DNA of 64,000 bases from Aptenodytes patagonicus (taxonomy: Eukaryota > Chordata > Aves > Sphenisciformes > Spheniscidae): positions 2,544,501-2,608,500 of the forward strand of contig NC_134960.1 in the NCBI RefSeq assembly GCF_965638725.1, given 5' to 3'. This document shows, one piece after another, positions 45,001 to 60,000 of the stretch. The position numbers and the translations under genes were made by a program. Under the pieces are notes generated by a model that was given only the letters and a program-made list of their open reading frames with translations, was not told the origin of the DNA and searched no databases. The stretch's first letter is position 1. Each line of letters opens with the position of its first letter.

Positions 45001-48000
45001 AGTGATTAAACTTTTGGACTTAAGCAGTTTGACTACATGTAAAAGCTCTTTATTTTAAACAGTCTTGCCTGATGCTTTTGGGGCGATGATCTGCCCCAAG
45101 TATCCTTAGTATCTAAGGATCCTAAGCTAAGAAGCTTAGTATCCTCCAGCTTTTATGTATTATCTATCTTTGAAACTATGGCCTTGAAAGAGACCCCATT
45201 TTATCCAGGTGAAGGACTCTTTGCAGTGATGCCAGTGTCTCTTAGTAACAACAAGCTCGGCTGTAGACACCCCCTGTCCACTTCAGCCTGAACAAGTGAA
45301 CAACCCAACAATACTCCGTGATCGGTTGTAGCATGAGTGCGGACCTGGGAGGCAGCCTTTGCTGAAAGCAGCGATCTTGAAGTGTGGAAATGATCTATCA
45401 CACACCACTGATCCTGCTCTGTTTCTCCAAGATGTTTCCACAACATCGTCAGCAGCGATTTTGGCCTAAAATGAGTAAAATACATCACAGAAACAACTGT
45501 ATTTCCTTTAATATAGGTACTGTTCGTGCCCTGTGCATTCATGGTATTTGATACTCCTCCAGATCTGTGTGAGCCTCATTAGCAGCGTCTTCAAATGTCT
45601 TTCCCTTGCTCCAGCCAAAATGTCAACAAAACATAAAACTTCTAATAGTACCACAAACCCTCTACACTTTCAGTTTGTGTGATATATAACTGGAAAGGAA
45701 CAGGAGCCAAATTACAGTTCTCTGCCATCTGTTTTAGTTGATAAATGAAGAAACTTTGAGCTCAGTTCAGCCCTGACTTTAGGTCCTGGCATTGTGCCTG
45801 TTTAAGCCACAGCAGTATCTTCGCTCTGGTTCCTGTGTCATTTTCCACTTTAAGAGAGAGAAGGTATATTGTTTGTTTGAGCATCGCCCATAGGAGCAGT
45901 TGCTTTGCTGTATGCTTTCTTTGTGTTTTATTTTAGCGTCGGTACCTATGGAAATGGTGGCTCACGCAGTGCTGCGCTCGGTCTCGCGCTCCCCTCTTAG
46001 TAATTTCTAAACCTTTTGATCGACTTCAGCCATGTGTGGTGGAGAATGCGAGAACAGAAGTTCGAGTGATCTGAGTTTCTGTAGCTTCAGTGAAAATCCT
46101 GCACGTGCTGTTGGGTGCCTCCTGCCCATGAGTACTCTTGAAGCTCTGAGTTGGCTACACCTCGTCATGTTGCTCTTTCTTTTAAGTGGGCATGTCAGAA
46201 GAGACATGGGAACAGCCAGAGTAGGGGCATATTGGAAGAAGACAGTAAACATGTGGCTTTATAGTTTGCTCAGGGAACAGCTATAGTGTGACCACGAGAA
46301 AGGCCAGTCCTGGGCTACTGTGAATACCAGAATATCAAAATCTCTGTTTGCTGAATTATTCTGCTTTCTAGCTAGTACTAAAATATACACCATCTACTAC
46401 ATACCCACACTTCTCTTGCCTCATGTGTATTTCTTGCACAGCTTTGTCCCAAGGAAAAAACAAGCCTCCAAAGACTCTGGACTTGGCACTTAGTTTGCCA
46501 TATTTTGGGGTAATTAGGAAAGAGGACAGTAAGTCAGAAGGAAGTGCGTGTGAGCAGTCAGCTGAGAAACGAACTGTCAAACAGGAATGAGATTCTTGTC
46601 GGGGGTTTTCTTGCCCCTCTGAAGACCTACCTAGAAAATGTTCTTACCACTGAAGTTGTCTGAATGGTTTATTTACTCCTTTTCATGAAACGTGGTACCA
46701 GAAATTGGTAGAAAACCGGTGTTAGTTCAGGTGTTAATGAAAAATAGGTGTAGATGATAAGCTGTGTGTGGCTGTGTGTGCAGGGAACAGAGGCTGCAAA
46801 ACACGGGGTGAGCGTGCTCTCCTTCTCAGAAGCTTGTTCTATTTGAATGACATTATCTGAACATCTGAGAAGAAGTCTGCCAGAATTTTCTTGTTCCTAC
46901 AGGAAAAATAACAGTATTACCCCCAAAGACAGAGTTAAAGAAATACCTCAAATGTTAGGACAGTGAATTGGCTTACAGTGCTAACTGTGTTTCTATTTAA
47001 AGGCAGCCCAAACTCTGACATATAACTTAGTCAGACAGAAAAAGGTAGTTGGTTTTTTTTCAGTACTTAAACATATTTCAGCTGCTGTGAGTTACTGGAA
47101 ATTACTTTCTTAGTAGAAAAGGAAATTGTTCTGCTGACAGCATGGAGGGCTAAGAAGCTGTGAAAATGAGCATGTTGGTTTCTTAACTGTGTGTATTTTC
47201 TAGTCATACAAGAGATGCTAATCATGAACTCATGACCTCTTTTTTTCCAAAACAGACATAATTAAAAAGTATAGAATTAAAAAAAAAATTAAAGCAACTT
47301 AAAATAAATTCTTATGAGACTGTAACAGAATTCTATATACAAGCAGAAATGTTTATCAAACTTTCTTTTTCAGATAAGCAAAAATACCACTTTGGTATAA
47401 GACTGATTTATTTGCTTTAGATTTTAGTGGTTTTTTTCATAGTGTCTTATGTGCAGTTACCTTCAAATGAATTATTTTGGTTAGTCTAATTTTAAAAATG
47501 TGTCATCAGATTTTCTTTTTCAATTGAAGAATGCTCACAGAGCTGCCTGATTGCTTGTGTTTGTATGTTGTGTAAGAGGGGTTTTTTTTCACATTGGGGT
47601 CAGAAGGTAAGACACCGGGTATTAGGTTTTTTGTTTGGGTTTTGGTGTTTGGTTTCTTTTTCCCCCACCTGGATTTGGTATGTATTCATTTAAAGACTGG
47701 TCTTTTCTATTAGTAGCCAGCAGGACAAATCAGCTAAATTACACTCAAGAGATGACATTAGTCCACACCCACACTGGAGAAAAAAACATGCAAGATAAAG
47801 TAAAATTCACTAATGGCAATTGTTCTCATCTGTATGGATAGAGAAAACAGAGGAAATCAAAATGTACGGGGAACAGGGAGTTTGACAAGAGATTGTTTCT
47901 ACATAAATTTAAAAAAAATAAGAGAAACTTAGAAATGAAGACAAATACAAAATGGCGCAGTCCGATAAAGTGCTGAGCATCCTCAGCATAACTTGGGGGG

Positions 48001-51000
48001 GTTGAAGGCTTTCAGTGCCGCAGCCTTCAGCTTTGCTAAAGGATGTTTGTGCTGGAAGGAAAGAGATCCTAAGAGCAAGAAAGATCCTACTCACAGATCT
48101 GTCTCCTATACATATATATATGGGTGTATGCATATATATATCTATATTTCAAAATGTACCCAGGTGCCTTCATTTGCTGTCATGGCTCCGAGTGTATGTG
48201 CACCTGTATAAACTTACAGTAATCAGGAGACCATAAAGCAAAAGCCTACCTACCTCGTTCAGCAGAGTGCTTGAATGTTGCCTTCGTAGTAAGGTCTTTT
48301 GTGTTTCCCCCAGCAGTGAGATAGATAAATCCAGTATATGTGTACACTGTGTAGACAGGCCTAAATTGTTTTAATATAATGCTGGACAGACTCGTTTGCT
48401 TCTTAGATCAGAACCATAGTTCTAAGATTTTTGTGTTAGGATTTAGGGGGGTCATAGGTGCTGTATAAATATAAGCTAACATACTAGCAACTGAAGAGAT
48501 GGAGAGGCTTTTGAAGACTATAATCCTTATTTTCTTTCACTTTTTCTTGTCCACAAGACAAGATCGTTCCCTGTGTTTATCAGTGCAGTGCTTGCGGCCA
48601 TGGGAGCAGCTGGAGACCACCGCTTATGTATCTGCTGATGGAGAGCCGGGGCCAGGGCTGGTAGGTGGTCTAGCTCCACCTTCTGCATAGTGGCAGTAAA
48701 GCAGAGGGGAGAGGGGTGCAGTGGGCTTTTGTTTGGAAGGTATAACATGAACTATGACAGCTCCTAAGTACAAAAAATAAAATTCAGGCTGGAAATGCTG
48801 GGTGTGAAGTGAGTGTAATGCGTATAAAGTGGTAGCATTTTGGAGTTGCTCTGTGTTCATAAAGATACAAAGATAATGTGTGCAAGTGTAGTTGGAAGCA
48901 GTTGGATGGTACTGCCGTGATTTAATGCATACATTTTACAGGATTCTTTCTGTTTGGTATTCCCTGAGCCTCGTAATGTTCTCCCTCATCATCACTGTCC
49001 CTGTTGTTTGGTGCTCTGCTTTGGAAACTAGTATTTACGCACATGCGCGCACACACACACACACACAGAGGAAGAAAAGAGTTAAAGCCCAGCTCACTTT
49101 CCCTTCCATTTCTCTGTTCTCTTCTTAGTTTTGTCCTGTCTGAGACCTGCAGTGGTGCCTCTCCTTTCTGAAGGTTCCCCCTGGGTGCTGTACCATCCCC
49201 TCCTCCTCCTGCCACAAGCAGTAGGGTGCATCCTGTTTGGGGTTACTGCTGTGTCACTTGAAATGACATGCGCTAGCATGAGAAGGGGAAAGGGAGAGGA
49301 AGAGCCAAGTGAGCTATTGCTTTGCCAACAGCTCCTTTCAAAAAAAAAAAAAAAAAAAAAAAATCCAACAAAACAACCCAGTCCAAAATGTCCTGGTGGC
49401 ACTGACAGCTATTGCTGTCCAGCACGTGAGCCTTTCTTTCCTGTTGATGCAGCAGAATAAATAGCTTCATGTGGTGCTGTTACTGGTTCACAGCAGGATA
49501 CCTGCAGCACTAGGCTTCGTCGAGTTCCCACATCTTACGCATGCTCATGCGGACAGACTGAATAGGGAGAAAAAAGATGAAGCAAGAAAATACTTTTGAA
49601 TGAGAAAGCAAAGCTGAGTCTGCCACTCCACAGGAATGAGAGGAAACAATAAAAGTTTTTTTGTTCTTGTTAGACTGCGGTATGTGAGCTGCAGAAGATG
49701 TAAGAGCTGATCGGAGCTAGTTGGGAAATGGCTCGTTCTGCTGCAGCTCCAGGAGAGTCCCTCCAGGAGACAGGCAGGAGGTGCCTCAGCCACATCTGCT
49801 GACAAGCTGTGTTGGCTGGGAGCGTCTGGAGCTACATTCTCATCAAATCCATTACCACTGGCAAAAAGGGGTTTATTGAACATACACTAAATATATATAT
49901 CTTGATTAAATACAACCTCTCCCAGTGGAACAATGTAGTTTTTATCAAGTGTTTCTGTTGATTCTGTGAGCTGTGAGGCAGAGCTGGTTTGGAGCGTGTA
50001 TTCCAGCTCAATCCTGCAATAAGGAAGGCGTGTGTTTGGAGTGAGTTTCAGTGCTGATATCCAGGGAGGGCACGCCGAGCTGAACCTGCAATTTCTTTAT
50101 CGCAGACCAAGATTTTAACAATAAGAAAAGCTATGTGGACACAGAGGGGCTGTTTTCAGCAGATGCTCAGAGCTTGCACATATCTGTCTTGTGGAGTTTT
50201 CAGTAAGACTTGACCAGTTCAGCTGTTCTGCAGTGGAAAATCCCTCTAGACAGATAGTTGCGTTGAAAAGCTTGTTTTGTTTAATCATCACAGGGCAATG
50301 GCCAGCCCTACGCTGTATTTTCCATTCCTACCATTCTTCGAAACCCAAGATGGAGAGCATGTAGTGAGACCTTGAAAACCAAAGGGGACAGCAGACAATG
50401 TGAGAGTACACAGTTCAGTATGGCAGTGGGCAAAGCATGCTATTGCAAACCCAGTAGAGCACTTTGTTAAGCTTGGTTTAAAGATTGAGCAGCTCCTTTA
50501 CAATCAGAGGGACCACTACCTGGCTGACAGCTAAAGGCATGCTTAAGTGCTCTGCTGCTTTGGGGAACCAAAGTATTCAGGACCTCACAGTTTTAGTGCA
50601 TTTGTTTGGTAGGTGTCAGGCTGTTCCATTATTCTGGCAGTCTGTATTTTTTTGCAGATATTAAATGAAGTTGCATGGCCACATGGCTTGTTCAAGCATC
50701 TGATTTTTCTTTGTCCTCATGTCCTTATGAGTTACATAAAAGTGAAGTCAAGCAATGCCTTTAGTGTCTGCTCTATATAGATCTACCTGAAATAGTTTCA
50801 GGTCACCTTTGCATGCTTAATTTGGAAAACAATTGAGCAGCATGACTCTTGCCTTGGAGAATTGAGCAGTCTAGGCTCCTCGCATAGTCTTGGGGCTCTT
50901 GCAATATCTACGCAAATCAAGATCTCATCCCTTCCGCAAATTAAGTAGGGGCCCGTTCAACTTGTAGAGCCAGTAAGGGAGGGATGTTCAGTCCATGGGT

Positions 51001-54000
51001 TGGAGCCAAGTTAGAAAAGTCTTCCCTCCTGAAAAGCAGCTGTAGGATAGCTGTAATCGACCTAGATGTTCATTAATGTTACTTGGCAGATCTATGAAAG
51101 TGTTCCTGATTGTTTCTGGTTCAGAGCCTGGCAGTAGTTTGCAATGCAGTGAACTTCCTGGTTAGTAGTTTTGAGGGTTAACTAAGGGGGTTGGTTAAAG
51201 GCTCCCAGGTGCAGAGCTGTCACGGAAGCACGTAACCGCTCTGTGTGCAGAAAGGTTGCAGAACTGGGCATCGGACTTTGGAAGGTGTTGGAGGATGCTT
51301 AGATCGCAAGTGACAAACGCAGTGGTGTCAGACAGGTGTTGATTCACGGGGAGTATCTATCATTAGCACTTGTGGGATATCGGTATAAACGAGCATCGCG
51401 TACGGATAGGCCAGACTGGGATTTCATTCCATAGACATTAATTTGTTATACTTGTTTATACAATCATCCTCTGTCTTTAGTTTGCAGTTGTTCCTGTGTA
51501 ACTGAGACGGGGTTTTGGTGAAATCTGAGGGGGGAATAAGACTGAGTCAGCACTCTGCTTAAGCCATGTGCCTTACTTTAAGTATGTAAGTAGTTTCATT
51601 GCTCCCAACGAAACCGCTCATGTGCTTAGCATTAGGCATGTGTTTTAAATAAGTTGCTGATCCAGAGTCTAACTTTTTTTTTTTGAGTAAAATCTGCACA
51701 GATGAGGAGGGTAAGACTGTAAACGCACAATGTTTAAAATGCTACAAATCAAAGGTTTAAGGTAGTGTTCTTCAGGAAAAAAGCTTTTGGCATTTAATGC
51801 ATTTTAGTGACACACTGAGCTTAAATGTCACCTTCGTTGGAAAAATGATCATCATCTGTTAATTTTATGTGACTGTCTTGATAAATGACCTGGTAACATA
51901 CTGAGCTAAAGTTCACTGTAGTCCTCTACACCACCAGGCTTTAGACTGAAAGCAGCATTTTGGGATTATCCCTACGTCAAACCTCAGCTGAACTGAGTAC
52001 ATATAAATAATTGTCTGCCAGCTTTTCCTATTACAAATATACACGGTTTGTGAAATTGGTTTACCATGTGCTGAAAATTTCTTTGATATTTTTAAAAGCC
52101 TGTTGCTATGGCAACCAGACCCCATAACAGAAAAGCTTTTTGGTAATAAGAAGGCTAAGAAATTCAGTTACCAACCAGCAATAAAGTCATAGCAAAATAG
52201 CTTGTATTCTTTTTTCAAAGGCAAACAAACAAACCAGCCCCAGAAGAAGGCATGATATCCTGAAGCAGCCTGGACCTGGATTACCAGATGGAAGGGCACA
52301 CCCTGCTTGCAGGGCTTGCAGAGCTCGGCCGGGGAGCTCGCACTGCAAATGCTCGAGCTGGTCTCAGCTCTTATGGTGGAGAATAATCGTGGCGTTCACA
52401 AGCATCTTGCTCTGAAATCGTTGAGATGTCTTTTTCTTTTTTTTTTTTTTTTTTTTTTTTATGTGGAAAGGTTGAAGTGATTTGATGGTTTTTGGCTTAT
52501 GGGCAAAGAAACATGAGTTTTGCTTCTCAGAACTGGATGTCCCCTTTGTGCTTTGCTAATACAGAAACTGGCAGAACAGGCATTACTTTTTCTTTGACGT
52601 TAGGGCTTGCAGCCCTGTTTCCTTGTGTCTCATGACTGAGTGAATCAACACCTAATTAAACAGTCACATGAGGGACAGAGTAAAATGCTGCTCAGGCACT
52701 GATCATTGTGAATCTTTGGAGAATAACTGCTTACATCTGTCTTCCTCCTTCTCCAAGGAACCCTGAACAGCTGCAGCTTTGCCTTTTTTTTTTTTTCCCA
52801 AGGGGAAAAAGATCACGAAAACCTTGGCTAAAGCAATGCTGTCTGGGCAGATAAATGAGACTTGGGGTAGGGGGGAAGAGAAGGCTTGGAAGTACTGGAC
52901 AAAATCTTGAGAAATTGGAATGATTTGAGTTTGTGCTGGGGATGACTTAGCTGAAAGCTTGAAGCTGTAGTCCGTGTGCATTTGACACTCTTGGTAATTT
53001 AACTGAAAATGTGAATGTTGGGCAAGGAAGTACAGTAAGCTCTTCGGAGTGGTCTGGGGGGGTTCTTGATATTTTTAATATTATCTTTTGCTCACAGTGC
53101 GTTATGGAGGGTCCATAACAATTACTTTCCATCTCTGAGTGGCAAGTACTTGTGTGGAGATTTATTGGGCTCCCAGTTATCACTCAGTCACAAGTGCAGC
53201 CACCTTAATCAATTACACGGATGTGGCCTACAGCCAAGGAATGCTCAAATCCCCACGCTGCCTGCTTGCGCTGTATGACTCTCACCACCAAGGCAATACT
53301 TTTTCCCCTTATAAAACTCATGAAACAAGTATTACAGGATGTTTTAATCAGCGTAAGCAGATGGCTACCTCCACCTTGACATGGCGGTGGGCTCCCAGGT
53401 AGCGCGTGGGACGTGCTGGGCTGTGCAGCAGATGCCTGGGTCTGTAGCGCGTGGTTTTATTGTCATCATGCCCTGGCACCGGGGGTAGCGGTGGTCTGGG
53501 TGCTCCATGGTGGGATATTTCCAGGCTGAAGATATCCACCAGGGGTCATCCTGGCCTGCGGGCTGCAAGGCCGGTGGGTGTCGGGGCTGTGCCCAGCTCA
53601 GGAGAAGGCAGGGTCTGGGCTGCTGCCCGGCAGGGACCCGCTGCCTCCTGGGACCTTGGGCACAGCATCGCCCAGCCCCGTGCAGCTGCACAGCTCACGG
53701 GTTAAAAAGCATGACATAAAAAATGCAGCTGTTTACATTCTAGTCTTTTAGCCTTTAAAAAGTTATTTATTTCTTGATATATCTGATAAAAAAAAAGCTT
53801 ATTTAGATGTGTTTACTCAGTGTTGGTGCGGAAATCACATGGCACGTCAGGCATAGCTACAGTACACTAGCAATTTGTTTATGCACCTTGCAGCTTTTTT
53901 TTTTTTTTTAAATCTCCTGAAGTAATGTATTGAGAATCTCAGTTTTCACTTGTGTAAAAAGAAGACAGGAAAAAGGGCATAGTCCTTACAGTTGCTGGGA

Positions 54001-57000
54001 AGAGCATGAAAATAAAAGCCTTAAAGACTCTTTAAGCTGAAAATAAATACAGGGAATTCAATGTTTGTCTATTAAAAAATGAAAATGTCAGGATTCCTCA
54101 GCCAGCGTACTCTTGTTACACCAGCAATCGTTGAAGGGTTTGTTGTTAATATTAGAATTGATAGCACTAGTGGAGCTACAGTGATCCCTCTAAGATGTCT
54201 TCATTTTCATGGCAACGGAGTTCTTGCAGTCTCTTCTCTGTTCATTGTATCATCTCTTAATATCTGTGATCTCCAAAATAAAAAGCAGCAATTCACCATT
54301 AAGTTACCTAAGCAATAAACTTTGCAGTTGATACATCTAAGCCTGGGAGCTTGTTTCCGTTCTGTCTAGCACTGTGAAACAGTCACTTTTTTATCATATT
54401 AGTAATTCTCAGCAGTGGCAGCTCAGATGTATCGTAGATGCTGGCTTCCACAGGCCAAGTTCGCTTTGTTGTCTATGGGAAACTCTCAAGTATCAGGCGA
54501 AGATAGATGCTGCGTGTCACTGAGTCTCATATTGTCATTCACGTTTTGAAGAGGGGATGGAAAACAGAAGTTAGTTTTATGTGTGGATTTAAGGATTGAA
54601 GAACCTATCTAGACATCTCCAGAATTACACAACGTAAAGGGGGGAAAAAGAGTTCCCCCACAACCCTCCTCTGCTACACTAGATAATTCTGTGTGACTTC
54701 AGGAAATTCTTTATTTCCAACAACTGTTCATGTGCATCAAAAGCAATTTGTATTGGAACGTTTTTTCTTCCCGACTTTTCATTAAACACACACAGTATTG
54801 AACTATTTACACTTTATTTTTAATAGCTACAGCAAAAGATTATTCTGCTCTGCACACCCGAGAGCACACAATAAAATAACTGTTTGGCAGAGGGAAAATG
54901 CCCTGTTGTCTTGCAGTACCAGTTGGTATTATGGAGGTTTGTTCGGTGTCTTATTTATAGTAGATTGCAATTGGAAATGTGATACAAAACAAACACCAAT
55001 GTTCCAGTAGCTTAACCATGCATCTGATTTTTACTTTGGTAGTTATTTTTATTTTAAGCATCTTTTATCATGACTTGAAAAATTACAACAGTGAAGGGAC
55101 AGTCAATCTGCTGAGGTCTCAGCATCCACGTTCTTAAAAGAAAGATAACGTTCCATGTCATACCCTCCAGGAATGCTCCCAGGCAGATTTGTATTTATGC
55201 TGATGCTCCTTTACACCGCCCGTAGAGACAGTTTATTCTAGTCATGAGACCTCTTCCTGCTAGTGAGAATCCTGTGTATGGAGAGTTTATAAACTTTGGT
55301 TCTCTGTTGATTTCTTTTGTATTGCATATGAGAAGCACTTTTTTCAGTATTTAAAAATCTGGTTTCCTTTAAAGAAAATGGGGCCTAGGTTTTGAAAAAC
55401 CTGCAGACTGCTTGGAGTGATCTTTCTCATCGTTTTGGCTCTTGCTGACCTTTGGCTGGGCTTATGTTTGTGCGTGCCTATCTATGGTGCGTGCAGGTAT
55501 GTGTATGTGCTCCAGTTGTATACGGAGGGTTTATGCTTTAATACTGTTCACTCTTCCTCTCCAGCAGTGAGGAATTCAGTGGAATTTTTTTTTTGCAGGG
55601 ATACAAAAATGCACAGAAAGCACTTTTTTTTAAAAAAGTCTAGCTCACTGGTAATCCTACTAAGGCGAGTATTTTGTAGAGAAATTGTATTCAAGTATTT
55701 CTAGTCAGATTTCAAATAAAATCCTAATTGGTTTTCTCTCTTTTTGTCTAGTGTGGCTTCCAGCTCCTACCTTCATGCATTACTAAGCAATAAACATTTC
55801 TTGGCTTGCTTACTGGCTTTTTGTTGTGTGTGTTTACAACATGTGTGAGGGAAGACTTCTGCACAGAACCCCTTAGGTGGGATGTACTTCATCCTCTCGG
55901 CTGTTCGATGTGGCTGGACGCCATCAGCCACATCTTTCCCATCTGCAGTCGGGTGGATGTGCATGGATACTGAAGTGCCCTCCCAGGATCTCTCTGGAAA
56001 GTGATGGGCTAAGGCAGGAGATTTTGATCACTTTATTTTTTGAACTTAAGTGTTTTTCTGAAGCTAGATAACGTTATCAGCTTTGTTTTCCAAGTTCAAA
56101 TTCACACACAGAAGCCTGCACCCCTTCAAAGAGATGGAGAGTATCATATTCCCTGCCAAAGCCAAATACTGCTTAGGTGGTAAATGAGAGACTTTTTTTG
56201 GAATTTGGGGCGGGGGGGGGAGGCTGCCTTTCTGGAGATACCTTTCAACGATAGATGCCATAGGCCTGTTGCAAACATTTCACAGCATAGGTGAAAACAA
56301 GTTACTGTAGCTGGAATACAACCAATATTGTAATTATAGCCTTTTTACTAACCAATGGCCCATTTTGGGTTTTATTTTTATTCCCCCGCCCCCGAAACAG
56401 TGCAGATAAGCAGCGAGGAGGAGTGGCCGAGGGGCTGTGCCGTGCCCCTCTGCACTGCAAGCTGCTGTCAGTCGAGCAGGGTGGGTTACGGTTCTGTGCA
56501 CCCACCTTGCGTTCCCCCATCCCTGCATAGCCCGAACCTTCTCTGGGTGTGGCTTTGCATCTGCAGTTGGCAGCTAGGGGGTTTGGATTTGAGTGCAGGC
56601 TTGGACCCAGGTTTAAAATACCATAGGTACATACTGGTGTGACCAGAACATCTCACTATCCTCAGAAATTTAGAATCAGACGTTGTTTTTGAAAACTTAC
56701 CTCCTCTGTTCCAGGTCAGTAAATAGGATGTTCACTCTGCCTGGATATACACCTAGAGAAGAGGATGGTGCGTGTTTAATCTTAAAGAGGCCTGAGTATT
56801 TTCTTGGATGTGGAAATGGTGACAGTGTGTTTGAACCAACGTTGAGTATCTGAAGTCCTTCCTCAAGCAATAAATATTCACTGATCTGGCTAAAACACTA
56901 TTTACTCTCCGTACACTCGGAGTCTGTCTCTATTTGAAGAGAAATTCCTTCCAGTATTTTTCCTGGTCGGTTGTTGGATGGAGGCTGGGTCCGCTCTCAG

Positions 57001-60000
57001 AGTGCTTGTCTTTAATACGCATCAGGTTACCCTGAGGTAAAACAGAAACCTTAGATGTTACTCCTGTAAATAAATGTTTACATAATACATTGCACTGAAC
57101 TTCTCACCATTGCATGTCTAAGAAAAAAAGGTCACTTTTGACATCAGTAACCTTTAGAGAGTGATGCGTTGGCCGCACAGGTAAAGAAAGTTACTGTGCT
57201 CAGCACATTCCTTTCACTAGATCAAGAAGGCAGGAGAGGTCAAATGTTATTGCTTACAACTCTCAAGGCCTGGCTTTTTAAGCTTTAAAGGCAAGGGTCT
57301 GGTTTTAAGGTATGGGTCCTGTAAACAGCGCATGCCGAATTTTGCTCATGTGAGTAATTCCATTGAATTGCCTGGCACTAGTCACATATGAAAAGCTAAG
57401 TCTATAATGTATGTCTGTGTGGGGTCAGGACCTCAACTCTTCATTTCTAAGTGAGAAATTTCCTACAAAACATTCATGGTCACAAAAGATAGCGGTTTTG
57501 GATTTGGAAGCAAGTAAGTATCTATCTCTTAGTTTTACTGCGTTTGTGTCAAAACACTTGCCCAGCACCAAACATAAAATATTACCTCCCTGTAAGTCAG
57601 CAGCAAAACTGCTGTTGTGTCAACAGATTAAGGATTTCTCCCTGAACTTAATCTAGCAGATGAGTAGTGGAAGAGGGAGCTCAGTGTTCTCCGGTGGAAT
57701 CCATCCTGGGTGGCAAAACATCATCCGGGCTGTTGGGATTGTTGGGTCTTGGGATCAAAGCCCATGAACAAGTGCATCAGCTCACCCGCTCTGTGATACA
57801 GGGGATAGACTTTGTGTTGTGGGATGCAGTGGAACAGGAGATCCTGATGATAAATGGATTTTTGCTGCCTTTGTATTTGAAATATTGGCAAAACCTGTAG
57901 GTTTTCAGACACTGAAAAAAACTGAAGTAGGAGCTATGATGCTACAGTCTCCTGCCTTTATATGTTTCTTGATCTTTGTCCAAAGATAATACAAAATTAA
58001 TATATGTGGGGCTAACCATTCACACTGCCTGTGACAATACTTGGTGGCTTTTAATGTGCATTGCGTTTTTGGATGCCTGGTTCCGTCTTCACTTCTCTGT
58101 CCCTCTCTCTCGCTCCTCCCCCACAATTTTGAGAAAAAAGTTCTTCAAATAGCAAGCTCTTTGCTTTTGTGATGTACCGGGCAGCCTTCCTAGCATGGCC
58201 TGGGTTACCACGAGAACAATCGTGAAACCTTGTTTACAGCTATCAGGTTGGTCAGGATTTCTTTGTGGGCATTATTTCACCTCTCCCCCCCGCCCCCCTC
58301 CAAACCTATATATTGCCATCCAATTGTCTTGCATGTTCCTGATGCTTCGCTTGTAATATTAATGAGCCCTTACAGGGCATACAGTGCTTTCTTTGTTCTT
58401 ATAGGAGCCGGTGGGGAGGGGGAGTGGGTGCTGCTGCGATACACGGAACAGAGCTGGTTTTCCTTAGCCTGCAAACACGCTGAAGGAACTGAGCACCAGC
58501 GATGCGCAGGCAGGCAGCCAGCGTCGGTAGCTGTAGGCACCTCTTCCTCCCTCCCAGCACGCACGCAAACAAGACCCCACATAGTTAAACATTTAAAGGC
58601 CTTTATTTTAATGGTGAAATCGTGCGCAGGGGTCGGCGGCGGCGCTGGGATTGGTGGCGGCGGACAGCGGCTCCAGGTGGCACAGGCTGACAGCTGGGTC
58701 ACATGATGGTTGTCAGCGCTGGCTTTTCCACCCCTCTGCCTCCGCTCTCCCGGGCTCCAGCACAAGCATCCCGTCGCTTCCAGGAATGTAAAGGCTGGGG
58801 GTGCAGTCTGGAAGGAGGCCGCGTTGCTTTGCCCCCCCGCTTCTTGTCCGAGCAGGCTGAATTCCCGACGGCCGCGGCTCGTGGAGGTGCAGGACGGCAG
58901 CCACAGTTGCCAGGGGACTTGGGTCATGAGACTGAACTCCGATCGCGTTCGCTAGAGGAGGAGGATAGATGGGACTGACATGTACGCTCCGGCGGCTGCC
59001 AAAGCAGCACTTAGGTTTCCGATGAATTAGATAGATCTTCTCTGCAGCAATACCCTGGAGGAGACAAAGGAGAGGGGAGGACGGGCGATATTTACTTGAG
59101 CAGAAATCCCGGGCTGTGCAACAGAATGGAGGGGCAGGATTTGGGTTATGAAACTCCAGGGCAGTGCAAACGCAGCCTGGTGCAAATGCCTATATTGCGC
59201 TTCAGCGAACTGCTTCCTTTAAGGTGGTTTTTGTGATCCTGTTGCTAGGATTAAGCCTTTTGCATTGCGGCATGGAGAGTCTTTTGTTTGAGTTAAATTC
59301 AGACCTCTTGATATGTCACCTGACAGTCTTGTGGTTTTGGATGAATGTGGCTCATTGCTATTATTAACCTGAGTTGGCAGCCGGGCACAACAGGAGTTTA
59401 TAGGGATTTTGAAAAGTGGAACTGCTCGGGGGACAAAGATGCTTCCCAGGTACGGTCACTGCACAGTTCTTGAGATTATTTTAATTATTTGAAAGCTTAA
59501 CATTTTCACTGTGATGAAATTATTTCTTTTCCAGAGATGTGAAGCTTTTACAGATTTAATTTTTTTATGATTCTTCTAATTATATGCTGAATAGCACAAA
59601 CGTATTTTTTCCCCTGAATTGGTTCTATCTGTTGTAATTTTGCAAAGGGAAGTGCGGTCTACTTGAATAATGTGAAACACTGTGTTCAATGCTAGTGAAT
59701 TTAACTGAAAGGAACCGTGTCTTGTTTGTGTGTGTTTTTTATTAAAACAGATATTTCAAAAGAGCACAGAGCTTGTGTGTGTGTATGTGCACATGTTTGC
59801 ATGCACATATGTGCTTAAATCAGCTAAAAGCTGAACAGGTACTTTTTGAAATGACATACGTGAAGTAGTCCCAAAAATATTCTATGAAATTATTAATACT
59901 AATTTTAAATTCTGAAGCTGTGTAAATTGCAAAGTTACTCAACATGCTACACATCTTTAACAAAACCTTCCAACCTACTTATTTTCAATATCACACTCCA

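Noticed and set aside
49340-49363. Poly-A tract as the tail of a SINE or processed pseudogene
   Set aside because: No recognisable gene or SINE body upstream and no flanking duplication; bird genomes have few active SINEs.
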